Positions 40,995 through 50,366 of a stretch of 64,000 nucleotides of DNA are shown piece by piece. Position numbers and translations under genes: made by a program. The stretch's first letter is position 1. The number at the start of each line of letters is the position of its first letter. Origin of the DNA: Muriicola sp041358175 (GTDB lineage: Bacteria; Bacteroidota; Bacteroidia; Flavobacteriales; Flavobacteriaceae); contig NZ_JBGKBE010000002.1 in the NCBI RefSeq assembly GCF_041358175.1, positions 124,001 through 188,000 on the forward strand, given 5' to 3'. The notes under the pieces are model-generated. The model searched no databases, was not told where the DNA came from, and was given only the letters and a program-made list of their open reading frames with translations.

Positions 40995-41026
40995 ATAAAA
41001 AAACCCTGCCTTTATTCGGCAGGGTT
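40995..41026 (-). terminator. Intrinsic terminator after the lipoprotein gene at 41050
   Basis: Minus-strand AACCCTGCC and GGCAGGGTT form a 9-bp stem with a 7-base loop followed by seven T residues. Confidence 0.85.
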
Positions 41027-41049
41027 CAGTTTTCTTTAAGATTGGACTC

Positions 41050-41910
41050 TTATTCACAGGCAACGTCGTCACCATTTGCATCCCAGCAATGCCACATTTC
41101 ATCTTCAAAATATGCCAGAGCCCGTACGCGGCCTTCATAAGTGCTTCTGCTCCATTCTATATCAACGTCAACAAATGCCTGCAGATTTGCATCGTATACA
41201 TTTGCGTTAAAGTATGCGTCGTAATAGGCGTCCTGTAATCCGTATTCCAGATAACTGTTTCTAAACAGATCATCATTTTCCTGGTCGTCTAACTCCCTTA
41301 CCCAGGTGTAGCGAATACTTCCGATTTCTTCGCCCGACTTTTCCCAGTCGATACGCAACATGGCATCAGGTCGTTCTGGTCCCTGATTGAGGATCCAGAA
41401 TCCGCTGTTTCCATCGATAGCTGAGCTACCGGAGAACCATAGGAATTCTTCGAACCCTTCTATTCCTTCTTTGGTGATATACATCTCCCATAACACGGCA
41501 TCTTCAGTAAGTTGCCCGGTGAGACGTGCAGAATATTCACTGGTGAATCCGTCAACGCTATAAGTCCATTGCCAGGTATCCTCCGATATTTTTTCGGGAG
41601 TTTGTGTAAAAGCAGCCTGAAATGAGGCTACTGGAACTGCTAGAGTAGAATACAAGGCAGAGCTCCATACTCCCACTACTACCCGGGAGAAAACCCAGTT
41701 GCCATTTGGAGCCTTGTTATCGTAGACCAGATTGGCTGATTTGCCAGAGTTTCCGTCTTCTTCAAACGCCTCAAAATCAAAGGCCATCGACTCGGAAGGC
41801 GGAAGTTCAGGGGACAGTGACTGCTCGGGAGTGTCAGTTGATTTTTCACAAGACACTGCAATAAGGGCGATCATACTAAGGATCAATCCTGTAAATTTCA
41901 ATTTTTTCAT
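41050..41910 (-). CDS. Lipoprotein of unknown function
   Basis: This 286-residue protein has a lipoprotein signal (LIALIAVSC, Cys21) followed by a disordered acidic region (about residues 25-60). The body has a beta-sheet-like pattern with many Trp and Tyr (ISEDTWQWTYSVDGFTSEY) and a C-terminal end with a Cys pair (HCWDANGDDVACE). I recognise no family. It is monocistronic with a strong terminator and no obvious relation to its neighbours. Confidence 0.7.
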   Translation of the reverse strand: MKKLKFTGLILSMIALIAVSCEKSTDTPEQSLSPELPPSESMAFDFEAFEEDGNSGKSANLVYDNKAPNGNWVFSRVVVGVWSSALYSTLAVPVASFQAAFTQTPEKISEDTWQWTYSVDGFTSEYSARLTGQLTEDAVLWEMYITKEGIEGFEEFLWFSGSSAIDGNSGFWILNQGPERPDAMLRIDWEKSGEEIGSIRYTWVRELDDQENDDLFRNSYLEYGLQDAYYDAYFNANVYDANLQAFVDVDIEWSRSTYEGRVRALAYFEDEMWHCWDANGDDVACE

Positions 41911-42089
41911 GGGGTACTTTTTATCCAGATTATACGTACGCTATAACGCTCATATTTTGATAAAAGTATACGCCAGGAAGGGTTTTCCGCTGTATTTATA
42001 ATATACAAGAAACCTATTTGAATACACTGCAACCCTTGAAATTATTACAAGAATGAATCATGCCATGAGTTAAAATGATCTAAAACGGA

Positions 42090-43577
42090 TCAATATTTGG
42101 CACTTTTCCCATTGGCCTGGGTTTGCAGGATAAATGCTCTGATGTCCTCGTTCGCCTGCCTGAGATCTTCTCTTCTCAGATACATCATATGGCCACTGCG
42201 GTATCCCTTAAACTGAAAGCGATCCTTCATTCTACCGCTCGGATCTACCTGCCACATGGTGTATTTTGCATTGAAATAGGTGGTAGCACCATCGTAATAA
42301 CCACTTTGGATGAGGACATTTAAATACGGATTCTGAGCCATTGCCTGTCTGAGGTTTTCACGGGTGTTATCATCATCGTTATCCCATGGCCTTACCGGTC
42401 CGAACATATTGTATTTCATATCAGTTTTAAAGTTGAGTTCTTCCTGCAAATAGTAATTAATGGCAGGGGTAAAGCTGTGCAGCCAGGAAGTGATTTCCGA
42501 ATTATAATCCGGTCTTTCACCTGCAATTTGCCGGTCAATACCTAAATACCGGCTATCTAAGCGGCCTACAGTATATCCACGGTCTCTTAATAGGGCTTTC
42601 CAGAAGTAAGAAGTAGGAATAGATAGGTTGCGAGACAGGATTTCGTCTTTACTAAGCCCCGAATAATAAGCAACCCGTTCTGCTACCTGATTTCGTTCGG
42701 CCTCGCTGATGAATCCTCCTTTGGCTAAGGCAGGTATCAGCGTATTGATTGTATATTCTTCTGATTCGGGTAAGATTTCCAGAAGATCTTTACTTTGAAG
42801 AGCTGAAGGTAATGCCTTGTGATGCCAGGCGGCAGCTGTGTAATAAGGTAGGTTCAGTGCTTCACTTACCGGTCCGCCAACCCTGATCACCTTATAGTCG
42901 GCCGGACTCACCATTATTACCCCATTTAGGTACATCCACTGTTGATTCTGGAGGGCCAGGGACAAGCCCATTACTCTTGTGCCTCCGTAACTTTCCCCGA
43001 CAATATATTTAGGGGATCTCCATCGATTATGCCTGGTGACAAAGGTGTTGAGCCACTCTGCCAGGTATTTGATATCTGCATTGATGCCAAAGAATTTGCT
43101 ACGGTCGACTTCCTTACCGGTTTCCGGGATGGTTCTCGAATATCCGGTATTGGCAGGATTTACATAAACGATGTCAGTCACGTCGAGCACAGAATAGGGA
43201 TTCTGACTAACCCCATAAGGTTGAACGGGAAATCCTTCGTCGTCAATATTGAGAATGCGTGGTCCGGTATAGGCGAGGTGCATCCAAACGGAACCTGATC
43301 CCGGACCTCCGTTAAAAGAGATGAGTAAGGGCCTTGCCTTCCTGTCCCTTACGCCATTGCGGGTATAGTAGGTGTAATGCAGGGCGGCTATAGGTTCACC
43401 CGATTCATCCCACACAGGCTGCGTGCCTGTTTCAGCAGTATAATTAAAGCTTGTACCATTGACTGTAACACTATGTTGCGTAATTACGGTCGTATCCAAG
43501 GGAATTGATCTGTTTTGCGAGAAAACACATGGAATTACAAAAAGAACAAGCAGGGTCAGGAAAATAGAATTTTTCAT
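42090..43577 (-). CDS. S10-family serine carboxypeptidase-like peptidase, exported
   Basis: The 495-residue protein has a signal peptide (MKNSIFLTLLVLFVIPCVFS). The S10 features are NGGPGSGSVWMHLAYTGPR (oxyanion block), the catalytic serine in IVGESYGGTRV, the aspartate in SGYYDGATTYF, and histidine in GYRSGHMMYLR. It removes C-terminal residues from peptides in the periplasm. The gene lies divergent from the Gfo/Idh/MocA gene. Length is normal for the bacterial branch of the family. Confidence 0.92.
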   Translation of the reverse strand: MKNSIFLTLLVLFVIPCVFSQNRSIPLDTTVITQHSVTVNGTSFNYTAETGTQPVWDESGEPIAALHYTYYTRNGVRDRKARPLLISFNGGPGSGSVWMHLAYTGPRILNIDDEGFPVQPYGVSQNPYSVLDVTDIVYVNPANTGYSRTIPETGKEVDRSKFFGINADIKYLAEWLNTFVTRHNRWRSPKYIVGESYGGTRVMGLSLALQNQQWMYLNGVIMVSPADYKVIRVGGPVSEALNLPYYTAAAWHHKALPSALQSKDLLEILPESEEYTINTLIPALAKGGFISEAERNQVAERVAYYSGLSKDEILSRNLSIPTSYFWKALLRDRGYTVGRLDSRYLGIDRQIAGERPDYNSEITSWLHSFTPAINYYLQEELNFKTDMKYNMFGPVRPWDNDDDNTRENLRQAMAQNPYLNVLIQSGYYDGATTYFNAKYTMWQVDPSGRMKDRFQFKGYRSGHMMYLRREDLRQANEDIRAFILQTQANGKSAKY

Positions 43578-43708
43578 CAGAAGGAATTTTATGAGCTAAA
43601 AATAGGAAATAATGTCGACCCAATTAAACGCAATTATATCAAATAGGAAATTGGAGTTTTTTGTAACTTAAAGCTATGTTTAATAAAGCTAATTAAAGCA
43701 TTGAATTA

Positions 43709-44842
43709 ATGACACATATAACGAGAAGACATTTTAATCGCAGGCTTTCGGAAGGTTTATTGGGGACTGCAATCCTGGCACACTCACCTCTGGCATGTGC
43801 GATGGGAGCAAAGGAGAGGGAAGATCGTTCCCTGGGAATTGCGCTGGTTGGACTAGGGGGTTACAGCACATACCAGCTAGCTCCGGCCTTGCAGGATACA
43901 AAATTCTGTCACTTAGCGGGAATTGTAACGGGTACCAAAGCAAAAGAAGGCATCTGGGCTTCCAAATACAATATCGAGGAGAAAAACATATACAATTATG
44001 AAAATTTTGATTCGATTGCCGAAAACGAAGATATTGACATTGTCTATGTGGTTCTTCCCAATAGTATGCATGCTGAATTTTCTATAAGGGCAGCGAAGGC
44101 AGGCAAACATGTAATCTGTGAAAAGCCCATGGCAATTTCAGTGGGTGAATGTGATGAGATAATTGATGCGTGTAAAAGAGCAGGAGTAAAACTTGGAATT
44201 GGTTATCGCTTGCATTCAGAGCCTTATACCCAGGAGATAAAAAAATATGTAAAGGAGAAAACCTTTGGGGAGGTAAACTACGTTATGGCAGAAGCGGCTT
44301 ATCGCTCAAGGGGCAATCCGGGTCAATGGCGCCTCAACAAGGCACTGTCCGGGGGTGGAGCCCTTGTGAATATGGGTGTTTACAGTATTCAAAGTGCAAT
44401 CTATGGCACTGGCGAAAATCCCATAAGTGTTACTGCTCAGGAGTTTAGCACCCGCCCTGAATATTTTAAGGATACGGATGAAACCATAACTGCACAATTT
44501 GAATTTCCCGGAGGTTCTATGGGCAATATTTTCACTTCTCATAATGCCAGCGCCAACAGGCTATACGCTTCCTGTACCAATGGATGGTTCTCTTTGCAAC
44601 CGGCCAGCACCTACATCCCACTGGCAGGCGAGACATCACGAGGGCCTATTCAATTCCCCAACGAATCTCAGCAAAAGTTACAGATGGACGACTTTGCAAG
44701 TCATATTCTCCATGGAACTATAAACCGGGCGCCCGGGGAAATGGGCAAGCGGGATATGATCATTGTAGAGGCCATTTATAAGTCGATCGCTGAAGGAAAC
44801 AGGAAAATTAGCCTGGACCTCGGAAAGATGGGATTGGTGTAG
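43709..44842 (+). CDS. Gfo/Idh/MocA-family oxidoreductase with Tat-like signal
   Basis: The 377-residue protein has an N-terminal twin-arginine-type sequence (TRRHFNRRLSEGLLGTAILA) before the Rossmann fold LGIALVGLGGYSTYQLAPAL and the catalytic-loop CEKPMAISVGECDEI. The second domain resembles glucose-fructose oxidoreductase. Folded, NADP-loaded enzymes of this type are exported by Tat, so periplasmic sugar oxidation or reduction is expected. The sugar is unknown. A weak promoter, TTG-N21-TATGTTTA (43651-43682), lies upstream. Confidence 0.88.
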   Translation: MTHITRRHFNRRLSEGLLGTAILAHSPLACAMGAKEREDRSLGIALVGLGGYSTYQLAPALQDTKFCHLAGIVTGTKAKEGIWASKYNIEEKNIYNYENFDSIAENEDIDIVYVVLPNSMHAEFSIRAAKAGKHVICEKPMAISVGECDEIIDACKRAGVKLGIGYRLHSEPYTQEIKKYVKEKTFGEVNYVMAEAAYRSRGNPGQWRLNKALSGGGALVNMGVYSIQSAIYGTGENPISVTAQEFSTRPEYFKDTDETITAQFEFPGGSMGNIFTSHNASANRLYASCTNGWFSLQPASTYIPLAGETSRGPIQFPNESQQKLQMDDFASHILHGTINRAPGEMGKRDMIIVEAIYKSIAEGNRKISLDLGKMGLV

Positions 44843-44854
44843 ATATGCAGCGGG

Positions 44855-45220
44855 TTAATATTTGTGAAGTAACCAATACTCTGCTCTTTTCTTATTGTCA
44901 AAAACTTTTAGCCGTGCAGAGCGGTTGGTCGCTACATCAACCAGGAAGTCTGATAAAGATTCACTTTTCCAGATTAAAGCCAGCATCACCTTGGTGCCCA
45001 ACACCTTGGCGATTTTTTCTCCCAGAAAAAAAAGTTCAATAAGGGCGATATCCTGAGCTTTGAGGGGGGTGAGATCTACCAGCATCTTATTGCAGTGGTG
45101 CTCTTTGCAGGCTTTTAAAATTTCTTGGGGGTATTGCATAAATTCCCAGTAGTCGTAAGTTCCCTCTACGATCATCGCCAGGTAATCCTTTTTGTGTTCT
45201 ACTGAAAAACTACTTACCAT
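44855..45220 (-). CDS. SpoIIAA/STAS-like small protein
   Basis: The 121-residue cytosolic protein has alternating beta and alpha segments (YLAMIVEGTYDYWEFMQYP, then NKMLVDLTPLKAQDIALIEL and TKVMLALIWKSESLSDFL) typical of the SpoIIAA-like/STAS fold used in stress-signal switches. No phosphorylation-site Ser in the usual DxS position is clear. Its 3' end is 12 bases from the convergent Gfo/Idh gene stop. A partner kinase is not nearby. Role uncertain. Confidence 0.65.
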   Translation of the reverse strand: MVSSFSVEHKKDYLAMIVEGTYDYWEFMQYPQEILKACKEHHCNKMLVDLTPLKAQDIALIELFFLGEKIAKVLGTKVMLALIWKSESLSDFLVDVATNRSARLKVFDNKKRAEYWLLHKY

Positions 45221-45532
45221 TCCCCTTGTGTATTTTCATTGGGTGATAGTAACTAGTTAGGTTGCTATCTAAAGATAGAAAATATATGCGTCAATTCGTG
45301 GATTACAGATCATTCATTAGATAATATTTAACAAATGATCCGAAATACTGTATATATTTCATAGAAAATTAATTTATACAGAGAAATAATCAGCATTAAA
45401 GGAGAATCCTTAACAATTTGTTTAAATATGAGGGTTTTATTTACCCCGACTTAACGATATGATAAACCTCAAGAATTTGAAATTTCAGCAGGAATTTAAA
45501 AGGAACAATAAGAAGAAGTTGAAAGAGGTGAT
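45221..45532. other. AT-rich intergenic region
   Basis: These 312 bases lie between the starts of one minus-strand gene and the end of another. They contain the presumed promoter of the STAS-like gene and no clear hairpin terminator. A 25-codon plus-strand ORF (45459-45536) is present but has no supporting feature. Confidence 0.6.
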
Positions 45533-46312
45533 TTAGAATTTTTCAAATACTCCAAGGCCAAACAAGGCAAAATCATATTTAACCGGGTCTTCAGAATCGA
45601 GGTATCGCAAGCTGACATCGAGTTCCTGTACAGCCCTGGCATCATTTTGTTTTCTGCTGAGCAAGCCCAGTTTTCGGGCCACATTTCCCGAGTGAACATC
45701 GAGTGGACAAGACAATTGAGAAGGATGCAGAGATTTCCATAGGCCAAAATCGACTCCGGCAGCTGAATCCCTGACCATCCACCTCAGGAACATATTAATC
45801 CTTTTTGCTGCCGATCCCCTGGAGGGATCCGATATATGTTTTTGGGTTCTTTTGGGATGATCCAGGCTAAAAAACAATCGCTTATATTCTGAAATGGAAT
45901 TCTGGAGCGAGGCAGCTTCTGCATGCGCCTTAAAGACAGATTCTAAGCCACCGTGATGGGTATAGATATGCTGGAGGGCAGTTATGAAATAAGTGAAGTC
46001 TGTGCCATTAAAAGTCCTGTGAACAAAATTCTGGAGGGATTTCAAGTCGTTCTTTGTATGATCTTTCACAAATTGGAAGGGAGCCTGGTCGAGCAACTCC
46101 ATCATCAACCGGGCATTATTGATTATACTTTTTCTGTTTCCCCAGGCAATTGTGGCTGTTAGAAATCCACTTATTTCAATATCCTCCTTTTTGATAAAGC
46201 TGTGAGGAATCTGTATGGGGTCGGAAGAGAGAAATTCAGGCCTTTGGTATTCCAGGACTTTCTCATCCAGGAATTCACGCAGGTTTTCCATATTTAGCTG
46301 ATCATTTTTCAC
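45533..46312 (-). CDS. TIGR02757/DUF2400 family protein
   Basis: The 259-residue protein matches the TIGR02757 family (EISGFLTATIAWGNRKSIIN; FLRWMVRDSAAGVDFGLWKS; CPLDVHSGNVARKLGLLSRK). It has helix-hairpin-helix-like features related to DNA glycosylases, but its activity is unknown. It starts with GTG, overlapping the stop of the CPBP gene in GTGA, so it is probably coupled; an alternative ATG is seven codons inside. It is the last gene of the lolD-CPBP operon. Confidence 0.85.
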   Translation of the reverse strand: MKNDQLNMENLREFLDEKVLEYQRPEFLSSDPIQIPHSFIKKEDIEISGFLTATIAWGNRKSIINNARLMMELLDQAPFQFVKDHTKNDLKSLQNFVHRTFNGTDFTYFITALQHIYTHHGGLESVFKAHAEAASLQNSISEYKRLFFSLDHPKRTQKHISDPSRGSAAKRINMFLRWMVRDSAAGVDFGLWKSLHPSQLSCPLDVHSGNVARKLGLLSRKQNDARAVQELDVSLRYLDSEDPVKYDFALFGLGVFEKF

Positions 46313-46854
46313 ACCTGATCGATCAGACTTATAAGACAGAATAAAATGCCATTATGACTCATATGCATTAATATAGCATAGCGCAAACCCAGTTTCACCC
46401 TGAGATATCCAAGAAAAAAACCCATCAGTGTCTGGGGGGCAATAAGAAGTGGCGCCCACAATAACAAGGAAGCCCCTTCTTCAAAATTTCCCAGATGAAC
46501 CAGACCAAAGATCAAACAAGAAACGTAAAAGGCGAGGGGGAAGAATGAAGATCGTTTAAATAAAACCAGGGGGCCTCGGAAAATTAATTCCTCGAGAATT
46601 GGAGCCACGAAGACCATCAAAGCAAGCACCTGAAAATATGAGTACTTGAGAAATAAGTCCTCTGTCTTGTGCTTCCCCATATCAATTTCAAGCCATTGAA
46701 ATATCCCTTCTGCGATCATTACGATACCGACCCCAATAATCAGGTTCCAGAAAATTAGAGAAACCACCATTTTTAATCGCAAAGAGGAAGGCACTTTTCT
46801 TAACGGAGCGTAAGTAGGTTTAAGGGAAAAGTTCCAGAGATGTCTTAGTATCAT
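46309..46854 (-). CDS. CPBP-family intramembrane metalloprotease
   Basis: The 181-residue protein has four to five membrane helices and the Abi/CAAX protease motifs: VAPILEELIFRGPLVLF (EExxxR), FGLVHLGN (FxxxH) and the third helix with HMSHNGILF (HxxxN). Such proteases act inside the membrane; bacterial roles include bacteriocin immunity and lipoprotein handling. It overlaps lolD by four bases. Confidence 0.9.
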   Translation of the reverse strand: MILRHLWNFSLKPTYAPLRKVPSSLRLKMVVSLIFWNLIIGVGIVMIAEGIFQWLEIDMGKHKTEDLFLKYSYFQVLALMVFVAPILEELIFRGPLVLFKRSSFFPLAFYVSCLIFGLVHLGNFEEGASLLLWAPLLIAPQTLMGFFLGYLRVKLGLRYAILMHMSHNGILFCLISLIDQV

Positions 46855-47516
46855 GGATTAACTATAAGTCCGTCAATCATTGTTAGTTTCCTATCTGCCA
46901 TATCCGCCAGTTCTTCATTATGCGTAACAATGACAAAGGTCTGGCCAAATTCCTTTCGAAGCTGGAAGAATAGTTTGTGGAGAATGTCTGCACTTTCCGA
47001 ATCGAGATTACCACTTGGCTCATCTGCCAGAATTACCGAGGGGTTATTGATCAACGCCCGGGCTACCGCAACACGTTGCTGCTCTCCCCCGGATAGCTCA
47101 CTTGGTTTGTGATGATATCGTTCTTTAAGGCCCAGAAAATCGAGAAGTTCTTTACCTTTTTCTTCGGCCAGCCGGGAATCCGTTCGTTTTATAAACGCAG
47201 GGATACAGACATTTTCCAGGGCAGTAAATTCAGGGAGTAATTGATGGAATTGAAAGATAAATCCAATGTGCTGGTTTCTGAAAACCGCCAGTTCCTTATC
47301 GTTGAGCTGGGTTACAGCTGTTCCATTGATCTCAAGCTTGCTATCTGCTTTATTTGTTTGTTGATCAAGGGTTCCTAGAATCTGCAGCAGGGTAGTTTTT
47401 CCGGCTCCGGATGCTCCAACTATTGAGACGACCTCACCTTTTTTAATGTGTAGGTCTACTCCCTTTAAGACCTGTAATTTACCGTAGAATTTCTGAAGAT
47501 TTTTTGCGGAGATCAT
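46851..47516 (-). CDS. lolD: LolD-like ABC transporter ATP-binding protein
   Basis: This 221-residue ATPase has Walker A VGASGAGKTT, Q-loop FQFHQLLPEF, signature LSGGEQQRVAVARAL and Walker B VILADEPSGNLD. It matches the LolD/MacB group that powers lipoprotein release from the inner membrane or lipid-substrate efflux. The matching LolC/E permease is not in this window. It heads an operon with CPBP protease and TIGR02757. Confidence 0.88.
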   Translation of the reverse strand: MISAKNLQKFYGKLQVLKGVDLHIKKGEVVSIVGASGAGKTTLLQILGTLDQQTNKADSKLEINGTAVTQLNDKELAVFRNQHIGFIFQFHQLLPEFTALENVCIPAFIKRTDSRLAEEKGKELLDFLGLKERYHHKPSELSGGEQQRVAVARALINNPSVILADEPSGNLDSESADILHKLFFQLRKEFGQTFVIVTHNEELADMADRKLTMIDGLIVNP

Positions 47517-47685
47517 CCCGTTTATTTTGAAGTTCGAAAGTACACATTAGCCAGTTCACTACAAAATACAGGAATACCGTAATAGAATTACATTTTTTAA
47601 GGTTGTTTCCCTTTATCACATTACCTTCACATGGCCTTTCTATGCTAATTATACGTTAAAGTTTAGAAGAGGTCTGAGAATTCAT

Positions 47686-47693
47686 TAATTTTG
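47686..47693 (+). promoter_or_regulatory. Candidate -7 promoter box for folE
   Basis: TAATTTTG matches TAnnTTTG, 69 bases before the folE ATG; a TTA 20 bases upstream could stand for the -33 TTG. Confidence 0.4.
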
Positions 47694-47762
47694 TTTAAGT
47701 TTAATCAGTAAAAAATAAACAAAATACAAGTTTAGTCAACAGCACCTTATATTTTAATCAAT

Positions 47763-48362
47763 ATGGCACCATATCAGAATCTTGAAGAATACAACCTGAA
47801 CATTACCAATGAGGTTAAGGAACGTTACGAAAAAATAATAGATGAAATAGGGGAGGACGTCAAACGGGAAGGGCTTGCCAAGACCCCGGAAAGGGCAGCC
47901 AAAGCCATGTTGTTCCTTACGCAGGGTTACAAGCAGGATGCCGTTAAAATCCTTAAAAGTGCCATGTTTGCAGAGGATTATGACGAAATGGTCATTATTA
48001 AAGATATTGAAGTTTATTCTCTTTGCGAGCACCATATGTTACCTTTTTATGGCAAGGCCCATATCGCCTATATTCCTGACGGTCAGATTGTAGGATTGAG
48101 TAAAATTCCTAGGGTAGTGGATGTATTTGCACGCAGGTTACAGGTACAGGAGCGATTAACTCACGATATCCTCGAATGCATCAATAAGACTTTAAAGCCT
48201 AAGGGGGTTGCAGTTGTTATTGAGGCTTCACATATGTGTATGATGATGAGAGGGGTGCAAAAGCAAAATTCTGTGACCACAACTTCAGGTTTCCGGGGGC
48301 AGTTTGAGAAAATTGAGACACGGAATGAATTTCTGAAACTCATTAGTTCCCGACTTTCATAG
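47763..48362 (+). CDS. folE: GTP cyclohydrolase I
   Basis: FolE converts GTP to dihydroneopterin triphosphate for folate. The 199-residue protein has the zinc-binding block YSLCEHHMLPFYGKAHIAY (C88, H91), the second zinc cysteine in EASHMCMMMRGVQKQNSVT, and GLSKIPRVVDVFARRLQVQE. Length is normal. The gap of 246 bases upstream holds a probable promoter and nothing else that I can identify. A small membrane protein gene follows on the same strand. Confidence 0.97.
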   Translation: MAPYQNLEEYNLNITNEVKERYEKIIDEIGEDVKREGLAKTPERAAKAMLFLTQGYKQDAVKILKSAMFAEDYDEMVIIKDIEVYSLCEHHMLPFYGKAHIAYIPDGQIVGLSKIPRVVDVFARRLQVQERLTHDILECINKTLKPKGVAVVIEASHMCMMMRGVQKQNSVTTTSGFRGQFEKIETRNEFLKLISSRLS

Positions 48363-48440
48363 GGCATTTTTTTAAAGATTTGTTATTCTGCATTGAATCA
48401 TGTGGAACAAGCCATAGGATTTCTTTATTTTTATGGCGAG

Positions 48441-48734
48441 ATGAAAAGTACTCCAAGCCTTAAATACCTTTTCCTGGGTTTGCTCTTTGACGGCATTGGT
48501 ATGCTGTCGTTTTTTATTCCCGGGATCGGTGAGTTCTCCGATGTGATCTGGGCTCCCATCGCCGCATGGATAATGACCCGGATGTATAAAGGTAAAATCG
48601 GACAAATTGCCGGGGTAGTTACATTTATTGAAGAGTTGTTACCTGGGTTCGATTTAATCCCCAGTTTTACCCTTATGTGGATTTATTCGTTTATCATGGC
48701 GAAAACAGCTTCAAAAAAGGTCCTGAAGCCCTGA
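48441..48734 (+). CDS. Small membrane protein of unknown function
   Basis: This 97-residue protein has two or three membrane helices (YLFLGLLFDGIGMLSFFIPG; FDLIPSFTLMWIYSFI) and a short cytosolic tail with KTASKKVLKP. The ATG at 48441 is preferred over a TTG 16 codons earlier. I recognise no family. It lies 78 bases after folE. Confidence 0.65.
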   Translation: MKSTPSLKYLFLGLLFDGIGMLSFFIPGIGEFSDVIWAPIAAWIMTRMYKGKIGQIAGVVTFIEELLPGFDLIPSFTLMWIYSFIMAKTASKKVLKP

Positions 48735-48786
48735 TAGCAGGATCGCAAAATTATTATCCTTTTAAAATTCCTACTGATAATCTGAA

Positions 48787-49107
48787 TTACTGGAAAAGTC
48801 GTTTAAAGCCCATCCGACTAAGCATTTTTTTCTCAAAATTCCAGAAAAAGGTAAATTGTCCAAAAAGCCATCCATAAATAACCAGTAATACCTGGTAAAA
48901 AGGGAAAATCAGCAACAAGCGTAAGGTCCAGTAAACCCAGCCACTCCACCAGATATCAGGAAATACGTCTCTTGAAAGACCAATCCAGGCCAGAAAAGGT
49001 TTTGCCACATAGACAGATGAAGACCCTGTGATGGCAAAGACCCAGAAAATTACAATCAATTGCCAGGTAGACTGTATGCCCCAATGTTTTTTCAAACGAT
49101 TTGTCAT
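48787..49107 (-). CDS. DUF6787-type small membrane protein
   Basis: The 106-residue protein has two membrane helices (TWQLIVIFWVFAITGSSSVY and LRLLLIFPFYQVLLVIYGWL) and ends FGQFTFFWNFEKKMLSRMGF, resembling the flavobacterial DUF6787 family. Function unknown. A TAnnTTTG box (TACCTTTG, minus strand) lies at 49126-49133. Confidence 0.7.
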   Translation of the reverse strand: MTNRLKKHWGIQSTWQLIVIFWVFAITGSSSVYVAKPFLAWIGLSRDVFPDIWWSGWVYWTLRLLLIFPFYQVLLVIYGWLFGQFTFFWNFEKKMLSRMGFKRLFQ

Positions 49108-49125
49108 TGCCCTTTTTTAAGGCTG

Positions 49126-49133
49126 CAAAGGTA
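49126..49133 (-). promoter_or_regulatory. Candidate -7 promoter box for the DUF6787-like gene
   Basis: Minus-strand TACCTTTG matches TAnnTTTG and ends 18 bases before the ATG at 49107. Confidence 0.35.
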
Positions 49134-49138
49134 GTTAA

Positions 49139-49612
49139 TTAGATACGCGGAGCAAAAGGACCTAATCTTTGATTGTATTTGCGCTGGAAATAAACAAAGT
49201 AATTGTAAAGTTTATAATTCACCTCATAACCATAGTCTATGAGGGGGTCGTAGTTGATCTGGAGTTCGTACAAATTAGGATCATACTGAAGGTTATTAAT
49301 CACGCGGTTATTCCATTCAATTACATAAAGACGGTTTCTAGTCTCCAGAAAGGATTGCGAATAGTATCCAGGCGGCCGGGCCACGGATTGCAGCCATACG
49401 TTAAAACCCGGTTCAATGATAATGATTTCGTAATTCGATTCAGGATCTGATATTTCCACTGTATCAGGCTGCGAGGAGCTAAAAGCTGTCTTTTCCTGGG
49501 CAGAAATCCCGGACGCGACTTTCGTACTGTTGCAACTCAATCCAAAAACAAGAAAGCCACTAACCAGAAGCAGCCCGAAAGGAAAAATTTTACTATTCGA
49601 TTTTCTTTTCAT
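49139..49612 (-). CDS. DUF6146-like lipoprotein
   Basis: This 157-residue lipoprotein has a lipobox (LVFGLSC, Cys27), a disordered Ser-rich linker and a compact C-terminal domain (about 60-157) starting EISDPESNYEIIIIEPGFNV and containing SVARPPGYYSQSFLETRNRL. It matches the flavobacterial DUF6146 family. Function unknown; it probably faces the periplasm. It lies downstream of the DUF937 gene but has a separate terminator between them. Confidence 0.8.
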   Translation of the reverse strand: MKRKSNSKIFPFGLLLVSGFLVFGLSCNSTKVASGISAQEKTAFSSSQPDTVEISDPESNYEIIIIEPGFNVWLQSVARPPGYYSQSFLETRNRLYVIEWNNRVINNLQYDPNLYELQINYDPLIDYGYEVNYKLYNYFVYFQRKYNQRLGPFAPRI

Positions 49613-49627
49613 ACTACCTTAAGATAC

Positions 49628-49659
49628 AAAAAAACCATCGGGCAAGGCCTGATGGTTTT
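49628..49659 (-). terminator. Intrinsic terminator after the DUF937 gene
   Basis: AAAACCATC and GATGGTTTT pair with an inner GGC/GCC step; on the minus strand seven T residues follow. It lies between the DUF937 gene and the DUF6146-like gene. Confidence 0.8.
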
Positions 49660-49685
49660 GTTAAAAATCGTTAAGTGTTCTTTGT

Positions 49686-50318
49686 CTATTTTCCGAATAA
49701 TCCGCCCAGCATTCCACCAAGGCCACCTTTCTTTTGTTTGCTTCCCAAAACCATGTCTGCCACATCGTCTAGTACGCTTCCATCACCATCAGCATCGATA
49801 AGGCTGGTGATAAGGCTCTGATTTTGTTTTGGTTGCCCCCCAAGCATTGAACCTAAAAGTGAACTTAGTCCGTTAGCATCACTCACATTACTCTGAGCTT
49901 TTTGCCTCCCGAGGTACCCCATTACAATGGGAGCCGCAATTTTTAAAATCTGTGCCACACTTCCGGCATCTACACCAGATTTCTGACTTAAGGCATTCTC
50001 CACTGCGGGTTGTTTATTTCCCAGCACATGACCTAATATTCCCGCACCGTCCTTGATTACAGAATCATTTACGCCTCCCTGGAATAAGCCTCCAAGATTA
50101 TCCAGAATACCACCGGTATGTTTAGAAGAAAGCGCATTCATGAGACCGTCAGCATTTTGGGGATTTGAAGCGTTTTTCTTCATGGCACCCAATAAAAGGG
50201 GCATGGCCATACTCAGCACATCGGCTGTTTTTTCCGTCGGTTGTCCTGTTTGCTGAGAGACACCGCTAATGAGTTCTTTGCCCATCGGGCCACTTAATAA
50301 ATCCAAAAGTCCTGACAT
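49686..50318 (-). CDS. DUF937 domain protein
   Basis: The 210-residue protein is Gly, Leu and Ala rich with repeated helical segments: MSGLLDLLSGPMGKELISGV, then KTADVLSMAMPLLLGAMKKN and AQILKIAAPIVMGYLGRQ. A Ca-binding-like DADGDGSVLDDV lies before a glycine-rich tail. DUF937 is common and uncharacterised. It is the last gene of the acyl-CoA reductase-serC-serA series. Confidence 0.85.
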   Translation of the reverse strand: MSGLLDLLSGPMGKELISGVSQQTGQPTEKTADVLSMAMPLLLGAMKKNASNPQNADGLMNALSSKHTGGILDNLGGLFQGGVNDSVIKDGAGILGHVLGNKQPAVENALSQKSGVDAGSVAQILKIAAPIVMGYLGRQKAQSNVSDANGLSSLLGSMLGGQPKQNQSLITSLIDADGDGSVLDDVADMVLGSKQKKGGLGGMLGGLFGK

Positions 50319-50366
50319 AATACTTGTTTTATAAATTGAAAAATATGGTATATTCTTGCTTACATT

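Noticed and set aside
44855..45220. Anti-sigma-factor antagonist for the sigma modules
   Set aside because: The STAS-like protein is 14 kb away and has no clear phosphorylatable serine, so the link is unsupported.
45459..45536. 25-codon plus-strand ORF with Lys-rich product
   Set aside because: It overlaps the end of the TIGR02757 gene, has no conserved partner in the window and no promoter or terminator of its own.
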